A stretch of DNA of 64,000 nt. Source: Tolypeutes matacus (lineage: Eukaryota; Chordata; Mammalia; Cingulata; Chlamyphoridae). This document shows positions 32,875 through 44,415 of the stretch, in pieces. Numbering within the stretch: position 1 is the stretch's first letter; every line of letters begins with the position of its first letter. The stretch lies in assembly GCA_026826555.1 (NCBI GenBank), contig JAKSZT010054568.1, positions 12,304,826-12,368,825 of the forward strand, given 5' to 3'. Made by a program: the position numbers and the translations under genes. Under the pieces are notes generated by a model. The model saw only the letters and a list, made by a program, of their open reading frames with translations. It had not been told where the DNA came from and did no database searches.

Positions 32875-33362
32875 TGACCTTTGCCCCTCAGCACCCCCTT
32901 AAGAATAAGGGCGTGAGCTCGCTGAGGGGGGAGGTGAGGCAGATTAGCCAGTGAAACAAAGAGAAGTCGTAACATGGCCGACAGACAACATGGCCGACAG
33001 ACAACATGGCCAGTGACAACATGGCCGACAGACAACATGGCCACAAGACCCAGCTGAGACCTTGAATTTAACCTTGAGGTCCCAGTTTCACTTTCCAGGA
33101 CCTCCCCTTTGCCCTGGATATTCCAAACATTCCTCACCACTGGCCCCCACCATTGGTGGGGCAACCAATAACGGCTGGGCCCCTCCTCTTAGCATTAGCA
33201 AGGGGAGGAATAAGTAACAGTTTAAAAGGTAACTACACAAGGCAGAGCGCACTCCAAATCTTGGTGTGTATGTCCATCTTTCCCATTTCTCAGCAAGCTC
33301 TGTTCTTTCCCTAATTTCCCAATAAATTCTTTCAACTGTTCGAACTTAAAAAGAAAAAAATC
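32875..33362 (+). mobile_element. ERV class-I 3' LTR (solo/terminal), probable
   Basis: It lies directly downstream of the env fragment. A TG start at 32875 after a purine-rich 'acagaagaa' (a weak polypurine tract) and a CA end at 33361-33362 give about 488 bp, a usual gammaretroviral LTR size. U3 features are a five-unit tandem repeat (32971-33049), a CCAAT box at about 33164 and an A/T-rich 'gtttaaaagg' TATA-like box at about 33220. R/U5 would follow, with AATAAA at 33320-33325. Both borders are inferred and the 4-bp target duplication was not identified. Confidence 0.65.
32971..33049 (+). repeat. Five 16-bp direct repeats in the LTR U3 region
   Basis: Five consecutive units of aacatggccgacagac run through 32971-33049. 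The third is 15 bp and the fifth ends differently. Each holds an AACATGG word matching the YY1-type core AANATGG. Gammaretroviral U3 regions often carry tandem enhancer repeats; the YY1 reading is a motif match only. Confidence 0.85.
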
Positions 33363-34193
33363 ACTTGTTGAATTATTAAGTGAAAGAAAGAAGGGAGGGA
33401 GGGAAAAAGCCAAGTGTTAATTCTGTTCCTCTGACTCATTCTAAGTTGAGCACTCAGTTTTCTCAGTAGAGAAGATGGTTTTCATGGAATCATTAGCATT
33501 TTCTGCAGTAATACCCTCTGGAGAGCAGTGGGAAGCCACAGGGCTGTCTTGCCAGCCTGCATGCCCTACAGAAGTTGCAGTCAGGGCAGGAGGAAGAGAA
33601 AGGTCTCGGATGCCCAGCAGTTGGCGATCCCGTCTCCTCGGAGCCTCTTACTAGCATAAGCTGGACATTTTATGTAACCCCTTGAGTCTTACTTTCTGTA
33701 CCTGTAAAACATGGATAATAGTTGGCATGTAGGCTTGACGTGAGAATTTAACGCATTTGAGAGAATGTGCTGGAAGCCCCTTGTGCGGTTCCTGCTGAGG
33801 TCTGCTCGATCCTCCCAGCCATTGGTCTTTCCTATTAAAGCACCTGCTGCCGAGAGGAGCCACGGCGGGAGGTCCCGCTCCCGCTGGAGCCGCCGCCCCT
33901 GCTCGGTGCTGCTGGGGCAGTTCCCTAAGGCAGCTGGAGCAGGCCTTCCAGGAGCCCACATGCTTGTGACACGTCTCTCTGGCTCTGGACTGACATGCCA
34001 GCCAAACACAGAACGCAGCTGTGTTGTTTCCTTTCCTGGGACGGTGGCTGACTCCTCAGGGCTGAATCCTCTGCACTTCAATATTCAGGTGTGACCAGGA
34101 AAGGCCGGGCTGCCTGCTGGAGAGGACGCAGCAGTACACAATGCTAAAGGAGACGGCAGGCAGGTGCGAGCACTCAGTGATGCAATCCAACAC

Positions 34194-34231
34194 GGGTGGG
34201 GGGGGGAGGAGGGGGGGGGAAGGGGGAGGAG
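34194..34231 (+). repeat. G-rich tract with quadruplex potential
   Basis: Runs of G of length 3 to 9 are separated by single A or T bases, giving at least four G3+ runs within 38 bases. The plus strand could fold as a G-quadruplex. Confidence 0.8.
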
Positions 34232-34717
34232 TGTGCCCTCGTTAGCAGATCCAGACACACACACACTAACACAAGCAGAAACTGAAAAGGAGTTTACAGC
34301 ACCAGTGGCTTCCACCAAGTCTTTTTTACTTTTTGCTGATCTGTCATGTTGGTTTCCATGACAACCGAGGATGACATATTCAATTTCTGAGCAGGGCAGC
34401 AGTCTATGAAGGACGTGAACACGGGGGGCAGCTCCAGGCAGTGCTGGCACCTATGAGCTGGGAGCAACGCGGCTCCTCCCCCTGGAGAAGGAGAGGCCCC
34501 TCCTCTTCAGTTCTGAGGTTCCAAAATGAGCAAAAGGAAAGAGACGTAAAATCCGTGCTACTTTGCTTAACTTGCAAGACAAAATTTCCCAAAACAAATG
34601 GTTGCTCTATCCATTGTGGAAGAGTGAGAAAGTAGAAGAGGGAACGCTGGGGAGCAGGGGGATAAAGAGCACACATTTTGGCAAAGAATGCCCAGTCGAC
34701 TCGGACTGCTGTTAGAC

Positions 34718-34743
34718 TGTGTGTGTGTGTGTGTGTGTGTGTG
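34718..34743. repeat. (TG)13 microsatellite
   Basis: Uninterrupted TG repeat, about 26 bases, likely length-polymorphic. Confidence 0.95.
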
Positions 34744-35559
34744 AATATTATAAACGTGCTTCTTAAGCTACTCGTAACTGTGGCCTGACAGAAGCTGTCA
34801 ATTCAGACACAATAAGACGTGGCCCCAGCCTTCAGATGATGCATATTTTATCAGAAAAGCACCTAAATAGAGAACAATGGTATGGTGTGGAGACACAATG
34901 ATAACAATATGGGAATGTTATTAGCCTGCTCCCCAAAGTTCTAGGAAAAGGGTATCCTGGAGTGGATGTGAGGGATGAGGCCCTGGAGGACATCACGGGA
35001 AACTTTCAGGAGCTAAGTCTGAGCTCAGTTACAGGAAAGCCAAGATGGGAGGCTGGACCAACAGGGCAGGGCAAGTCCTCCACCAAGGACACAGAGTGAC
35101 CCGAGGAATGGTCTGGTGCTGGGAGACAGGAGGCAGTTGGCAGGAGGAAGGCTCCAGGCACAGTGAGGAGACGAGGAGCACGAGGCCTGACCCGAAGGCG
35201 TGTCCACCTTGGACTGCAGGCCACGAGTAAGGGCCGAGCTTCCAGGGCCTTGCAGACAACCTCTCTGGTGGCCTCTGTGCAGGAGGACGGGGTAGGCACA
35301 AAGGTAGCCGACGGCACTGAGGTTACTGAACAGACCAAGTCAAGGAAGACCTCAGCCAGGTGCCAGTGGTAACCTGGGAGCAGGTGTGGTGCTGGGCCAA
35401 ATCCGAGGCCTGAGAAAATGCTCAGGGGAAGTAGGCAGGACGGTGAGGGGCAGTGGCAGGAAGCTCACAGGGACTCGTGGGCTGGGAGAACACCTCTGGG
35501 GCACGAGCTCCCAAAGCCACGCCTTCTCAGGCTCATGCTGAAAACTAAAGATTCTGTAT

Positions 35560-36590
35560 TCAAATGAAAATTTATATTTACAGCCCAGTGGAAGGATAAG
35601 ACCTGTGAGATTATTCAGGTGTATTTGAGTAGAGCAAAGAAGGAGGACTTGGCTTCCCAGATACTGAAACATCGTGAAGCTAAATGGTCAAGATAGCATG
35701 GAGGTGTGGGAGGTGGGCAACATGGGAATCCCAGTGGGTTCCGAGTAATATTTTGGGTAATCTAAGCACCTCCTAAAATATATGTGTATATATATATATA
35801 AACAACATTTTTGTAAGCAAATACACATATACGCATATATATTTATATATCATTTTGCAAATGTTTGTATGTATTGTGTGAATTTTGATTTTTACCCATA
35901 ATAAAAAAAAAAAAAAAACTGCAAAAAAATAAAAAGATAGCATGGAGATCACGTAGGAAAGCCAGAGCAGTGAAGTGGTATAGAAAGAGAACAAAGGTTG
36001 TCCTTTTGAAAAATAGCATAAAGTTCCTAATTTATGACCAAGTTAAAGAGCTTCATAATAAACACAAATTCAGAAGAACATGTATGTGCATATTTAAATA
36101 AGGGGAGAAAAAGGCTTTCTGAAGTATTGTGCAGAAAGCAAAATCCATAAAGGGAATCATTAATAAATTGGATTTTGAAACAACCTTCTATTAACCATCA
36201 AAAGATTCCATGACTGAAATTGAAAGATAATGAACTAAGATAAAATTTGCCTCCTATATGACAGTAAAAGTGTTAACATTTTAATCGCTAAAGCACTCTA
36301 ATAAAAGACTTTGACCCATAAATTCCATTTCTAGACACCTATCTAGTAATAGTATGAAAGAATGTTCATTTCAGTGTTGGTTATAAATTTAGAACGAACC
36401 CAAACTGTCCAATGATGGTAACTGTTTATTTAAAATATGGCTCAGTGACACAACAGGATTCCACAGCCTTAAAAAGTGGAAAGGTCTGGAATATTCCTAT
36501 TTTCAGAAGTAGCATGCCATTTCTGTGAATGTGCATCTTCCCTTGGCTTGCTCACTGTCACAGCTCTGGAGCCTGGAATCTAGCAAACTT
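35560..36590 (+). mobile_element. Old L1M ORF2/3' fragments, sense
   Basis: The A-rich sense strand has old L1 words: 'gaaggaggacttggcttccc' and 'cagatactgaaacatcgtga' before 35690, and 'aatcattaataaattgga', 'gaataatc'-like blocks and 'tttgacccataaattccatttctag' (36312-36336) afterwards. The retroposon 3' end at 35704-35933 interrupts it. All frames are broken. Confidence 0.6.
35704..35933 (+). mobile_element. 5'-truncated retroposon 3' end, sense, with 14-bp target duplication
   Basis: It is flanked by perfect 14-bp repeats aagatagcatggag at 35690-35703 and 35934-35947 and ends in a poly(A) (35903-35918 plus A-rich tail). Its body is highly similar to the reverse complement of about 28399-28600. 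Shared blocks include 'gggcaacatgggaatccca', 'cagtgggttcc' and 'taagcacct'. It is a late 5'-truncated copy of the same family, proving LINE-type mobilisation. Confidence 0.9.
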
Positions 36591-36609
36591 TACAGCATCA
36601 CTACAGCTG

Positions 36610-37195
36610 TGTTGAAATAATCCTTTAGGTACAGTAGAAGTCCAAGATGGCCTGATGACCTTGCTTCCTCATGTTACGCCCTTGATCTATCACAGTTTAT
36701 GGAAAAAGAGATTTTGCAGGTTTGACTCGGGTTCCCAATCAGTTGACCTTAAGTCAGGGAGATTATCAGTGGGCCTGACCCAATGACTCGAGCCCCTTCA
36801 AAGCAGAGGGTTTCCTTCAGCTGGGAGCAGTAGAGGACGAGAGATTGGAAGCAATCTCTAAGGGATGGGGAGAGGCACTGGCAAGGCCTGGAGCAGACCC
36901 GGAAGCTCAAAGTGGGTCCTGGCCAAGATCCAGAAGAAAAGGAAGCCCTCAGTCCTGCAGTGACAAAGAACTGAATTCTGGCAACAACATGAATGAGTTC
37001 AGATGCAGACTCCTCCCCAGAAGCTCCAGATGAGAGCCCAGTTCTACAGATACCTTGACTTTGGCCTTGTGAGACAGTAAACAGAACTGCTCCTGGACTT
37101 CTGACCTGCGGAATTTGGGAAATAATCAATGGACCTTGTCTTAGGTCACTACGTTTGTGGTAATTTGATTTTCAGCAACAGAAAACAAATGCATT
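36610..37195 (+). mobile_element. MLT1-type LTR (ERVL-MaLR)
   Basis: MaLR LTR word order is clear: 'tccaagatggcctgatgacc', 'gagattttgcaggtttgac', 'gggagattatcagtgggcctgacc', 'gactcctccccagaagctcc', 'gataccttgactttggcc', 'acttctgacctgcgg' and the terminal 'cactacgtttgtggtaatttg'. The internal retroviral region is absent, so it is a solo LTR in a broken old L1. Left border approximate. Confidence 0.8.
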
Positions 37196-37440
37196 GGGTA
37201 AAATGAGCAGATTACAGAACAGCACATACTGTATGATTCTTTTTTCCTTCTATATTCATATATTTATGAATTTGTGCAGAGATGCCAGCTGGACTATATA
37301 TGCAATAGTATTAACAGTGGTTGTTTGTTGGTAAATTTAATTAAATTGACAGAATTTAGCCATGAGACATCTGGAATGTACGATGAGCCATTGTTTTCCT
37401 GGGCTAAATTGCATGAAATAAACTGGGTCGTTCTTTAAGG
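37196..37440 (+). mobile_element. Old L1 3' tail (continuation)
   Basis: 'gcagattacagaacagcacatactgtatgattc' at 37207-37239 fits the old L1 3'UTR segment that precedes the end of such elements, consistent with resumption of the L1 broken by the MLT1 LTR. The rest is AT-rich and weakly assignable. Confidence 0.45.
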
Positions 37441-37476
37441 TTTGTTCTAATGTTAGCTTTTCCAAGATTCTGTTCC

Positions 37477-37766
37477 ACATCCACACTCACGCACGCTACG
37501 CACTCACACACACTCACGCACTCACGCACACTCACGCACACGCACGCACACATGCACTCATGCACACTCACGCACACACACACGCACTCACATACTCATG
37601 CACTCGTGCACACTCACGCACACTCACGCACACACGCACACTCACATACTCATGCACTCACGCACACTCACGCACACTTACGCACTCACACACACACTCA
37701 CGCACACACGCGCACACTCACATACACACTCACGCACACTCACGCACTCACGCACACTCACACACC
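37477..37766. repeat. CACTCACGCA-type minisatellite
   Basis: About 290 bp built from interspersed CACTCACG, CACACTCA and CACGCACA units of 6-14 bp, with CpG recurring throughout. It produces His/Thr/Ser-rich frames (37450-37872, 37560-38051, 37598-37816) that exist only because the repeat lacks stops. The alternating purine-pyrimidine composition favours Z-DNA. Confidence 0.95.
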
Positions 37767-40700
37767 GCTGGAATTCACCTGGCCTTGCTGCTTGTTCACA
37801 GAGCAGCCAGCTCTAGCTGTGGGTCTGGCAAATCCACGCAGAGACCCCACTTGGCTACTGACGAGTTGTTAAACGTGGATGGCTTGAAGAGCCGCTCCTG
37901 GCTTCGGGTTCCTCAAATCTGCAACAAGAACGAGGACGCTCACCAGGCAGGGCTGCTGGGAGGGTGCCAAGAAGCTCGCAGTTGGGGAGCACCCGAGACC
38001 CTGAGGACACGGGCTCACGGAGTGGCAGGTTTTGCCATATTTGTCAGTTGAGCTGTCATCATAGTTTTCTCTTTGGTTCCCACCGTGGTTCTTCTGAGGC
38101 TCTGGATTTGCATTCCCGAGCGTCCAGCGCAGTGCCTGGCACCTGCGTGGCTAGCGCATGAATGAGTAAAGCTGGGTTTTCTGCTTCTCAGAGCAGACTG
38201 CCGTTACAGGGGACTACCACCAGATGTCAGCATAGCCAGAAAAGCACCGCGTTCCAGGAATCTTCTGGACTCTGCCCCTTGTCTCTCCTGCGCTCCAGGG
38301 AAAACACACAATTGCAGGGCTGTAAAGGCAGAAGGCCAACTCCAGGAGATGGCACAGCTCTCTCCTCCTCACTGTGTGCTCGGCCTTCAAAGTGCACCTG
38401 ATGTACAATGAGACGGTCCCGGCTGTCCCAGTGGAGCCCCTCGACCTGATAAAGACTCCGTTTGGGGACAGTCCTGCGTGGGCTGCTATTTCCTACCATT
38501 GCCTTAACTCTGCCTCTCTGGGTCTAGGTAGGGGAAACATGATAAAGAAAAAGACACAGCGTCAAATTCTGCTTCCGCCATTTACATATCTATGTCTACA
38601 AGTTTCTCAACCTTTCTGAGCTTCGTTTTGGTCATGAGGGAAACAAAAGAAAACCAACATAAAGAAATAGCAGATATGATGTTGCCGCCATAGAGACTTG
38701 AGCAGAAAAGCATTCTGCAAAGGCTCGTGCTCAGAGAATCCTGGAATCAAAAGGAAGGAGGTTCTTTCTGGAAGCAGCTGGCGTTGAGCCCACGGCCACT
38801 AGGCCTGGCTCGGCCTGGAAAGTCCTTCTGGGGCGGCCTCGAACTCTGTTTTTGAGAAACAGGTTTTGGGTGTCATTTTCTCTCTGGTTTCCTGTGGTCT
38901 CCATAAAATCTCTAAGCAGAGCTTTCTTAGCTCATAAAAATGTCCACAGTCCGTTTCTCATCTGCCTTAATGGAGTCTCCTAGTGCTTGGCATTGGCGTC
39001 TTTTCTCTGGGGAAAGTGTTGTGAGACTGGCTTTCCCCTTCCCCAAAATAGCCATTGAGAAGAGCCCTGGTGCTGGAATGCAGAGCCATGCTTGTTCCCT
39101 CCCGGGAGACATATCATCTGGGACGCAGGAGACGGTCTATTTTGTTTGAAACATGTACTCGCTTCTCTTGATCAGGTCACAAGCCCGAGAGGCAAACCAT
39201 GGCGAGCATACCTTGCTCTAGGGGCAAAGGTCCAGCTGGTGGCCCCAGCTGGGGGGCGGGGGGGCATGTCCAGCACAGTGCCCAGGGAAACGGGGGAAGG
39301 AGTGTCCAGTTCTGACGACAGCCTCCCCGGAAGCCGGCTGGCTGGCCAGGAAGGTTCCTTCCCACTGTTCCCTGAGCACCTGCCCTGCGTGGCACCCCCC
39401 CCCGTGGCCATCTCCAGGTTTCTTCATTCATGTTGATGCCCAGATGGACCCAGCCGCCTTAGGAAAGGTTTTCCGCTGGGCTCTGGGGAGGCAGTGTCTT
39501 GATAATGAAAATGCATAAACAGCCAGTTGCAATAAAAATGGTAAGTCCTCAGAGAGACGAGAGCAAGGTGCTGTGTGCCCCCGTCAGCTGAGTTTCCTCT
39601 GCCAACAGAACTCCTCTGAGTCACCATCTGCTAAAGAAGCCACCGTTGCTTCCTTTTGGTATTATCTTTGGACTTACAAAGCAGAAGCCTTTCTTCTGAT
39701 GGTTTTGACTTGCCTTTGAACTTCAGTGGTTGGAAGAATTCTCTCCAGGGGATCTTACAGACCCAAGTTCAAGTCCTGGCTCCTCCATTTAGACCTTCAG
39801 TTTCCTAACTCCTAAAAATGGGGTTAGGGAACACAGCACTGAGGATTTCTTGCTCTTGTTGTCGGAAGAGGGGAATTAATTAATATGAACTTTGCAAAGT
39901 GTCCGTTACATGGTTAGTGTTGTAAGGATGCGATGCCTGAGGGGTCACACTTTCTACCCTTTCCCATTCCCATGACACTACTTGGTACAGTTGTGTCGTT
40001 ATCTAAAGAGCTCTGCAAATAATAAGACTGAATCCTTCCATGCACCTTCTGAACAACAGCTCTTTCCTCCTCCATTGCCTTCTTTGTTAGGAATGATGCC
40101 TGTTTACTTTTCTGTCCTTGAATCCTCTTCTCCCATCCCCCAGAAAATGATTTTCAGCAACCCTGACACAAGGAGGTGGATGTACAGAAGCTTACACTGC
40201 AGGTGGAGAGATGAGGGAATTATTTTTTTTTCCAGTATCCTTTTTTGCATCTGGATTTTTTTTCCAGAATTCCTCCCTTTCCCCTCTCCCCCCCCAATTA
40301 TGTTGCATCTGGGTGCCTAAATCCTGCTCACAGCTGTGCCAATGCCTTCCCCACCCTTCCCATCTGCCTATTTGTTTTTCTTGGTTTTAGTTTTTAGTCT
40401 GCTATTTTGTATAAGCAAAATCATCCTTTCATGCCTTACCCATTTCGGCTGTTTCTTCTGGATATTATAATTATAAGCATCTGTGGCTCTCATCTCCTAA
40501 TTATATTTCTAGCCTCCTAATAGGAAGGGCCAGCAGACATATGGATGAGCAAAAAGAAGACTTCTGCTTTGTGCACCCCATCTCTGATCTCCGTGTTGAA
40601 CTCCTCACAGAATTACCAAAGCTTTCTAGGGTGTTTCTTTGAGCCAGACTTGCTAAAATACTGCACAAAGCTCTGCTGTGTGGAGAAGATTAAAACACAG

Positions 40701-40987
40701 ATTGAGGCAAAGCTCCTGGGCACGTATTTCTCATCGTGAGTCATCACGGCTCTAAAAGTACAGCTCTATAAGTAGATCCATCGCTCGCCATCTCCTGGTT
40801 GTAGGAATGTTAAATGAGTGTCTATTTTCAGACTAATCTGGACAGTTGGGCTGCAGAAAGGACAAAGATGACAGCACTCAGAGTCCAGAAGCCTGACTGG
40901 CGACCCAGTGTGAATACCTACTGAATTTTCAAATCAGCTCAATTTGCAGCTGGAATTGACGGCCTATGTATGAGATCAGTGAGCTTG
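37767..40987. other. Gene-free sequence with MIR fragments
   Basis: No exon is supportable. Sense MIR-like segments lie at about 38560-38660 ('caaattctgcttccgccatttacat', 'gagcttcgttttggtcatga') and 39755-39925 ('caagttcaagtcctggctcctccatt', 'cagtttcctaactcctaaaaatgggg'). A G-rich patch is at 39249-39266. The 114-aa frame at 39092-39436 is overlapped by three antisense frames. Confidence 0.45.
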
Positions 40988-41027
40988 ATTGACTCAGTCA
41001 ATTAACTAATCGTTGTGATTAGTTAAT
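40988..41027. promoter_or_regulatory. Two abutting inverted repeats with AP-1-like and homeodomain-like words
   Basis: The first is attgact-c-agtcaat (40988-41002), a perfect 7-bp-arm palindrome with one central base; it contains TGACTCA, the AP-1 consensus. The second has perfect 11-bp arms attaactaatc (41001-41011) and gattagttaat (41017-41027) around the loop gttgt, with TAAT and GTTAAT words in each arm. They share two bases. Function is unknown: possible transcription-factor cluster or hairpin. A chance or repeat origin is not excluded. Confidence 0.5.
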
Positions 41028-41197
41028 CATGCTAGGGGTTAGGAAAACTAAGACGAATTGAGTATGACCCCTACCTTAGAGAACTCAGAGTCTAACAATG
41101 GAGGAGATGAACAAGTGCACGGATGATCTTCATACAGCGAGAGCTGGCATAAAGTCATGGCAAGCCCTCTGCATTGCCTATCCAATGATCTACTTCA

Positions 41198-41388
41198 AGG
41201 GTCAACAAACGTTTTCTGTTAGGAGAAAATTAATATTTTAGGCTGTGCAACTCATACATGCTCTACCACAACTACCCACTCTGCCATTGAATCATAAACA
41301 CAGTGAGGGACAATGAACTTGGCTGTGTTCCAATAAAACTTTATTTACCAAAACAGGTGGTGGGCCAGATTCAGCTCACAGGCTGCCG
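41198..41388. mobile_element. hAT-Charlie-type nonautonomous DNA transposon
   Basis: A near-complete MER-type element: 'gggtcaacaaacgttttctgt' at the left, 'aatattttaggctgtgcaac', 'acaactacccactctgccattg', 'ttggctgtgttccaataaaactttatttacc' and 'ggtgggccagattcagctcacaggc' at the right. The second, more decayed copy is at 7788-7968. It does not encode protein. I leave the exact MER name open. Confidence 0.8.
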
Positions 41389-44214
41389 CTGGCTCACACC
41401 TACTCCATTCACAAACAAAGCTCATTGAAGTTAATCCCCAGTGTTGTCTCATTTCTCTTACAAGAAAGACAAAATCCACAGCATGGCCCCCCAAAGTCCT
41501 GGGGGACTCAGCCGCTGCTTCCCTGACCAGGCACGGCCCTCGCGTCTCTGCTCGCTCGACCCCACGGGGCCCTGCTTCCCTCTCCGGTCTGTGCAGGCCT
41601 CTGGCCCTGCACAGGCGCCTCACCCGGGCTCTTGGCCCCCGACGGCCCCATCTTCACTTAGCTAGCACCTCCTCAGCCTTGACGGAAAGCCCGGTCCTGT
41701 TTATCTGCTCCCTGGAATCCTGTAGGACTCCCAGAGCCCGATCACAACTGTAATTGGATCTTAATTCTCTCCCTCTCTGTAAAACAAAAGTTCTGTGGGA
41801 GGATCTCCCATGTATTTCTTTTTTCTTTTACAGTTGTGCTTTGAGCATCGACAACAGAGCCTGGGACAGAGTTATCCCTCAAGCAGTAGTGCTGCATGGA
41901 TGAAAGAAAGCTCTAGAAGGCCATTAGCTGTGCAACATGGGGTGAAGGTGGCCAATAGTGGGGCTGTTTCATAGAGCAGGTGACAGTCTGAGGTGGGGTT
42001 TGGAAGATAAGTAGGTGAACAAAAGGACAGTATCAGATATTCCAGCATTAGGTCATTTACACTATTCTCTTCCGTCACCTGATCTCCAAGTGTTTGATTT
42101 TCTATTTTCTTCTCGGTTATTCTATTGTATAACATATTTAAGTGTTTCTTTCTTATTCCATAAGTGCTAATGAATATCTGATGATTATCACCATGTTGTG
42201 AGTTAAGGATACTAGCACTTTACCTTTCTTTCTATTTTCTACCCCATTGTGAACACCTGCTTTGCGTCACCTATACTTAGATCTTGCTAGTAATGTTAGT
42301 ATGAATATATTGTCAAGCAACAAAACCAAAATGTCTGCATTCATCCAAAGTTTAAATCTGCATATTGATATTGACTTGATTATACTATATCTATTTCTAT
42401 TTAATTTTTAAATCTATAAAACAGGATTCACTGCTAGGCCTCGATGGATCCAGTGTCAGGATTAATGGAATTCTCCAAAGGTGACTCTTCCTACTAGCAC
42501 GAGGAAATGGATTCTCTTCCCTTAATTTGCCTAATTTGTTAGCATGAAACTTACCGTTGTCCATTTCGTACATGAACCGGGTCTTTCTTATTATTTCCTA
42601 ACCCTCCTTCATACCCAGGGTTTCTGCTTGCCTTTTTTCTTCCTGCCTTATTATCGTATGCTTATATTATCTTGTGCTTATTGAAGCTCTTTTTCCCACA
42701 AATTCTCAGTCATATTCTCTGTCCATTGCACCCACCACTTTCTTTTGTTGGTGGTGTTTGTTTTTCTGGGGACATCCCTCCCTCTCTGCCTCTCGCGCTC
42801 CACTTACACACTTTCTCCTTCACCAGTCTGGTTTGTTGCCTCCCAGCTCTACGCTATCACCGGACTCTACTGCATGCTTTTCTGGGGCGTACCACTGTGT
42901 CCTTTCCTGAATGCCCCCCTCCCTTTGCTGGAATGACTCCTCAGGTAAATCCTTAAAGAGCAGTGTAGAAGTACCTTCTGACCCCTTCTTTGTCTGAAAT
43001 GAAAGTGTCTCTATATCTTATGCATGAGAGATAATTTGGCCCATATGTCAAATACAATGCATTCTGCTGCAAGTGACAAACCTTAATGGGTTGAGCAATA
43101 AAGACCCTTAACTGTCTCAAATAACAGCACGTCTGGAAGTATGTGGCATCAGGCTTGGTGCTGTGGGAAAACAAGTTTCTCGATGACCCAGCCTTGAGGA
43201 GGTCTTCAGCAGCACGTTGGCTTATTGCCTCAAGGTCCCAAGACGGATGGCGCAGAGCCAAGCAGAATGTCCTCAAGTAACTGAATCTGGGTCAGGATCA
43301 ATGGCTGCAGGGAAAGGAGAGCTTGCTGAATAGCTCTCACCTTTACCAGGGAAACAAGACTCTTTCAGAGTCCACCAAAGACTTCTTGGTTACAGTCCCA
43401 CATTTGAATAATCAATAACAAAGGGGAATGATTTTATCGCAATTGATTGCGCCCGACAATGATTTATTGTCCAGGACTGTGTGAGGGGGTCCTGCTCAGC
43501 GAGTCCTCACAAAACAGGGGAGGTGCTTGCAAATGGGAAGAGGAGAGATGGCTGCTGAGCAGGAAACCCCCGGTTTCCACCTAAGCTAACCGCAGTGTTC
43601 CAGGTTGAAAATTTTCTTCCCACAGAACTATAGAGGTCCAAGTCCATTGTGTTCTGCCTCGTGCATTGCGAGTGAGAAAGCTGATGCCTGGTGGTTTTCA
43701 CTCCTTTCTCTAATCTTCTCAGAATCTTCTCTTCATTTCAGGGTTTTGAAATTGCATGAAGGTGTGCCTGCTTGTGACATCTTTCTCTTTCTACTTGCAT
43801 CCTTCACCTTTTAAACGTTGTTGTGATAATGTGATTTATTCACGGGCATAGAGCCAGTTGGCTGCTAAGCCAAGACTCAAGCCTGTTTCTCGCCAGCACT
43901 GCAATCGAGGCCCACTTGGCTCCACAGTTCCCTTCCCACAAGCAGTTGTCAGTTCACTTACGACCTGGATCTGGCGCCTCACCTCCAAAATCCCCTCGCT
44001 CTTTGCACTCAAGGTACGGTAGGGTGGGCTGCTCCCTGCCTTGAGCCCTGCTCTGTCTTCTGACCTGCCCTCCCATTTCTTCCATCTCCCAGGCACGCCA
44101 GGGGTCCCTATTCAGAGAGCCAGGGCGGTGACACGGTATCCCTTCTGAGCATAAGCGCATTTCACTGGTGGACATTTATGACGCTTTAGTTCATCCTGTA
44201 TTGTCAATTTTAAT
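41389..44214. other. Gene-free sequence
   Basis: No exon or RNA gene recognised. About 42990-43270 may be a decayed old repeat (words such as 'ctgctgcaagtgacaaacctta') that I cannot name. About 43840-44100 is GC-moderate with overlapping frames only. 42170-42430 is AT-rich and featureless. Confidence 0.45.
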
Positions 44215-44415
44215 TTTATTTTTAAACAAGTGAAACAGTCTAGATAGACTGTAAAAATCCTCTCGGTGCAAGCAATCTGTGTAAGACAAAGTTGTCTCTA
44301 TAATGTAACAATCTAACATGTGCAACATGTTGGGCTGAGAAATAATAAATGGTTGTGATTTTAAACCACCAAGCTTTGGGATCATTTGTTAGACAGCATC
44401 AGAAACTGATGTTTC
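44215..44415 (+). mobile_element. LTR 3'-end-like fragment (MaLR/MLT1 type)
   Basis: The segment ends with 'taaatggttgtgattttaaaccaccaag' then 'ttgggatcatttgttagacagcatcagaaactgat'. This is the usual arrangement of MaLR-type LTR ends: polyadenylation region, 'ccaccaag' block, 'tttgtta' block and a terminal 'actgat'. Only the right end is convincing. Confidence 0.5.

Larger units (their letters stand above)
33363..35559. other. Gene-free sequence with MIR fragment and simple repeats
   Basis: No exon recognised. About 33645-33770 is a sense MIR fragment ('cttgagtcttactttctgtacctgtaaaacatgg'). Frames up to 130 aa at 33689-34094 overlap on opposite strands. About 35006-35372 carries GC-rich overlapping frames of no known family. 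Confidence 0.45.

Noticed and set aside
37450..38051. His/Thr/Ser-rich proteins of 140 and 163 aa
   Set aside because: They are translations of the CACTCACGCA minisatellite.
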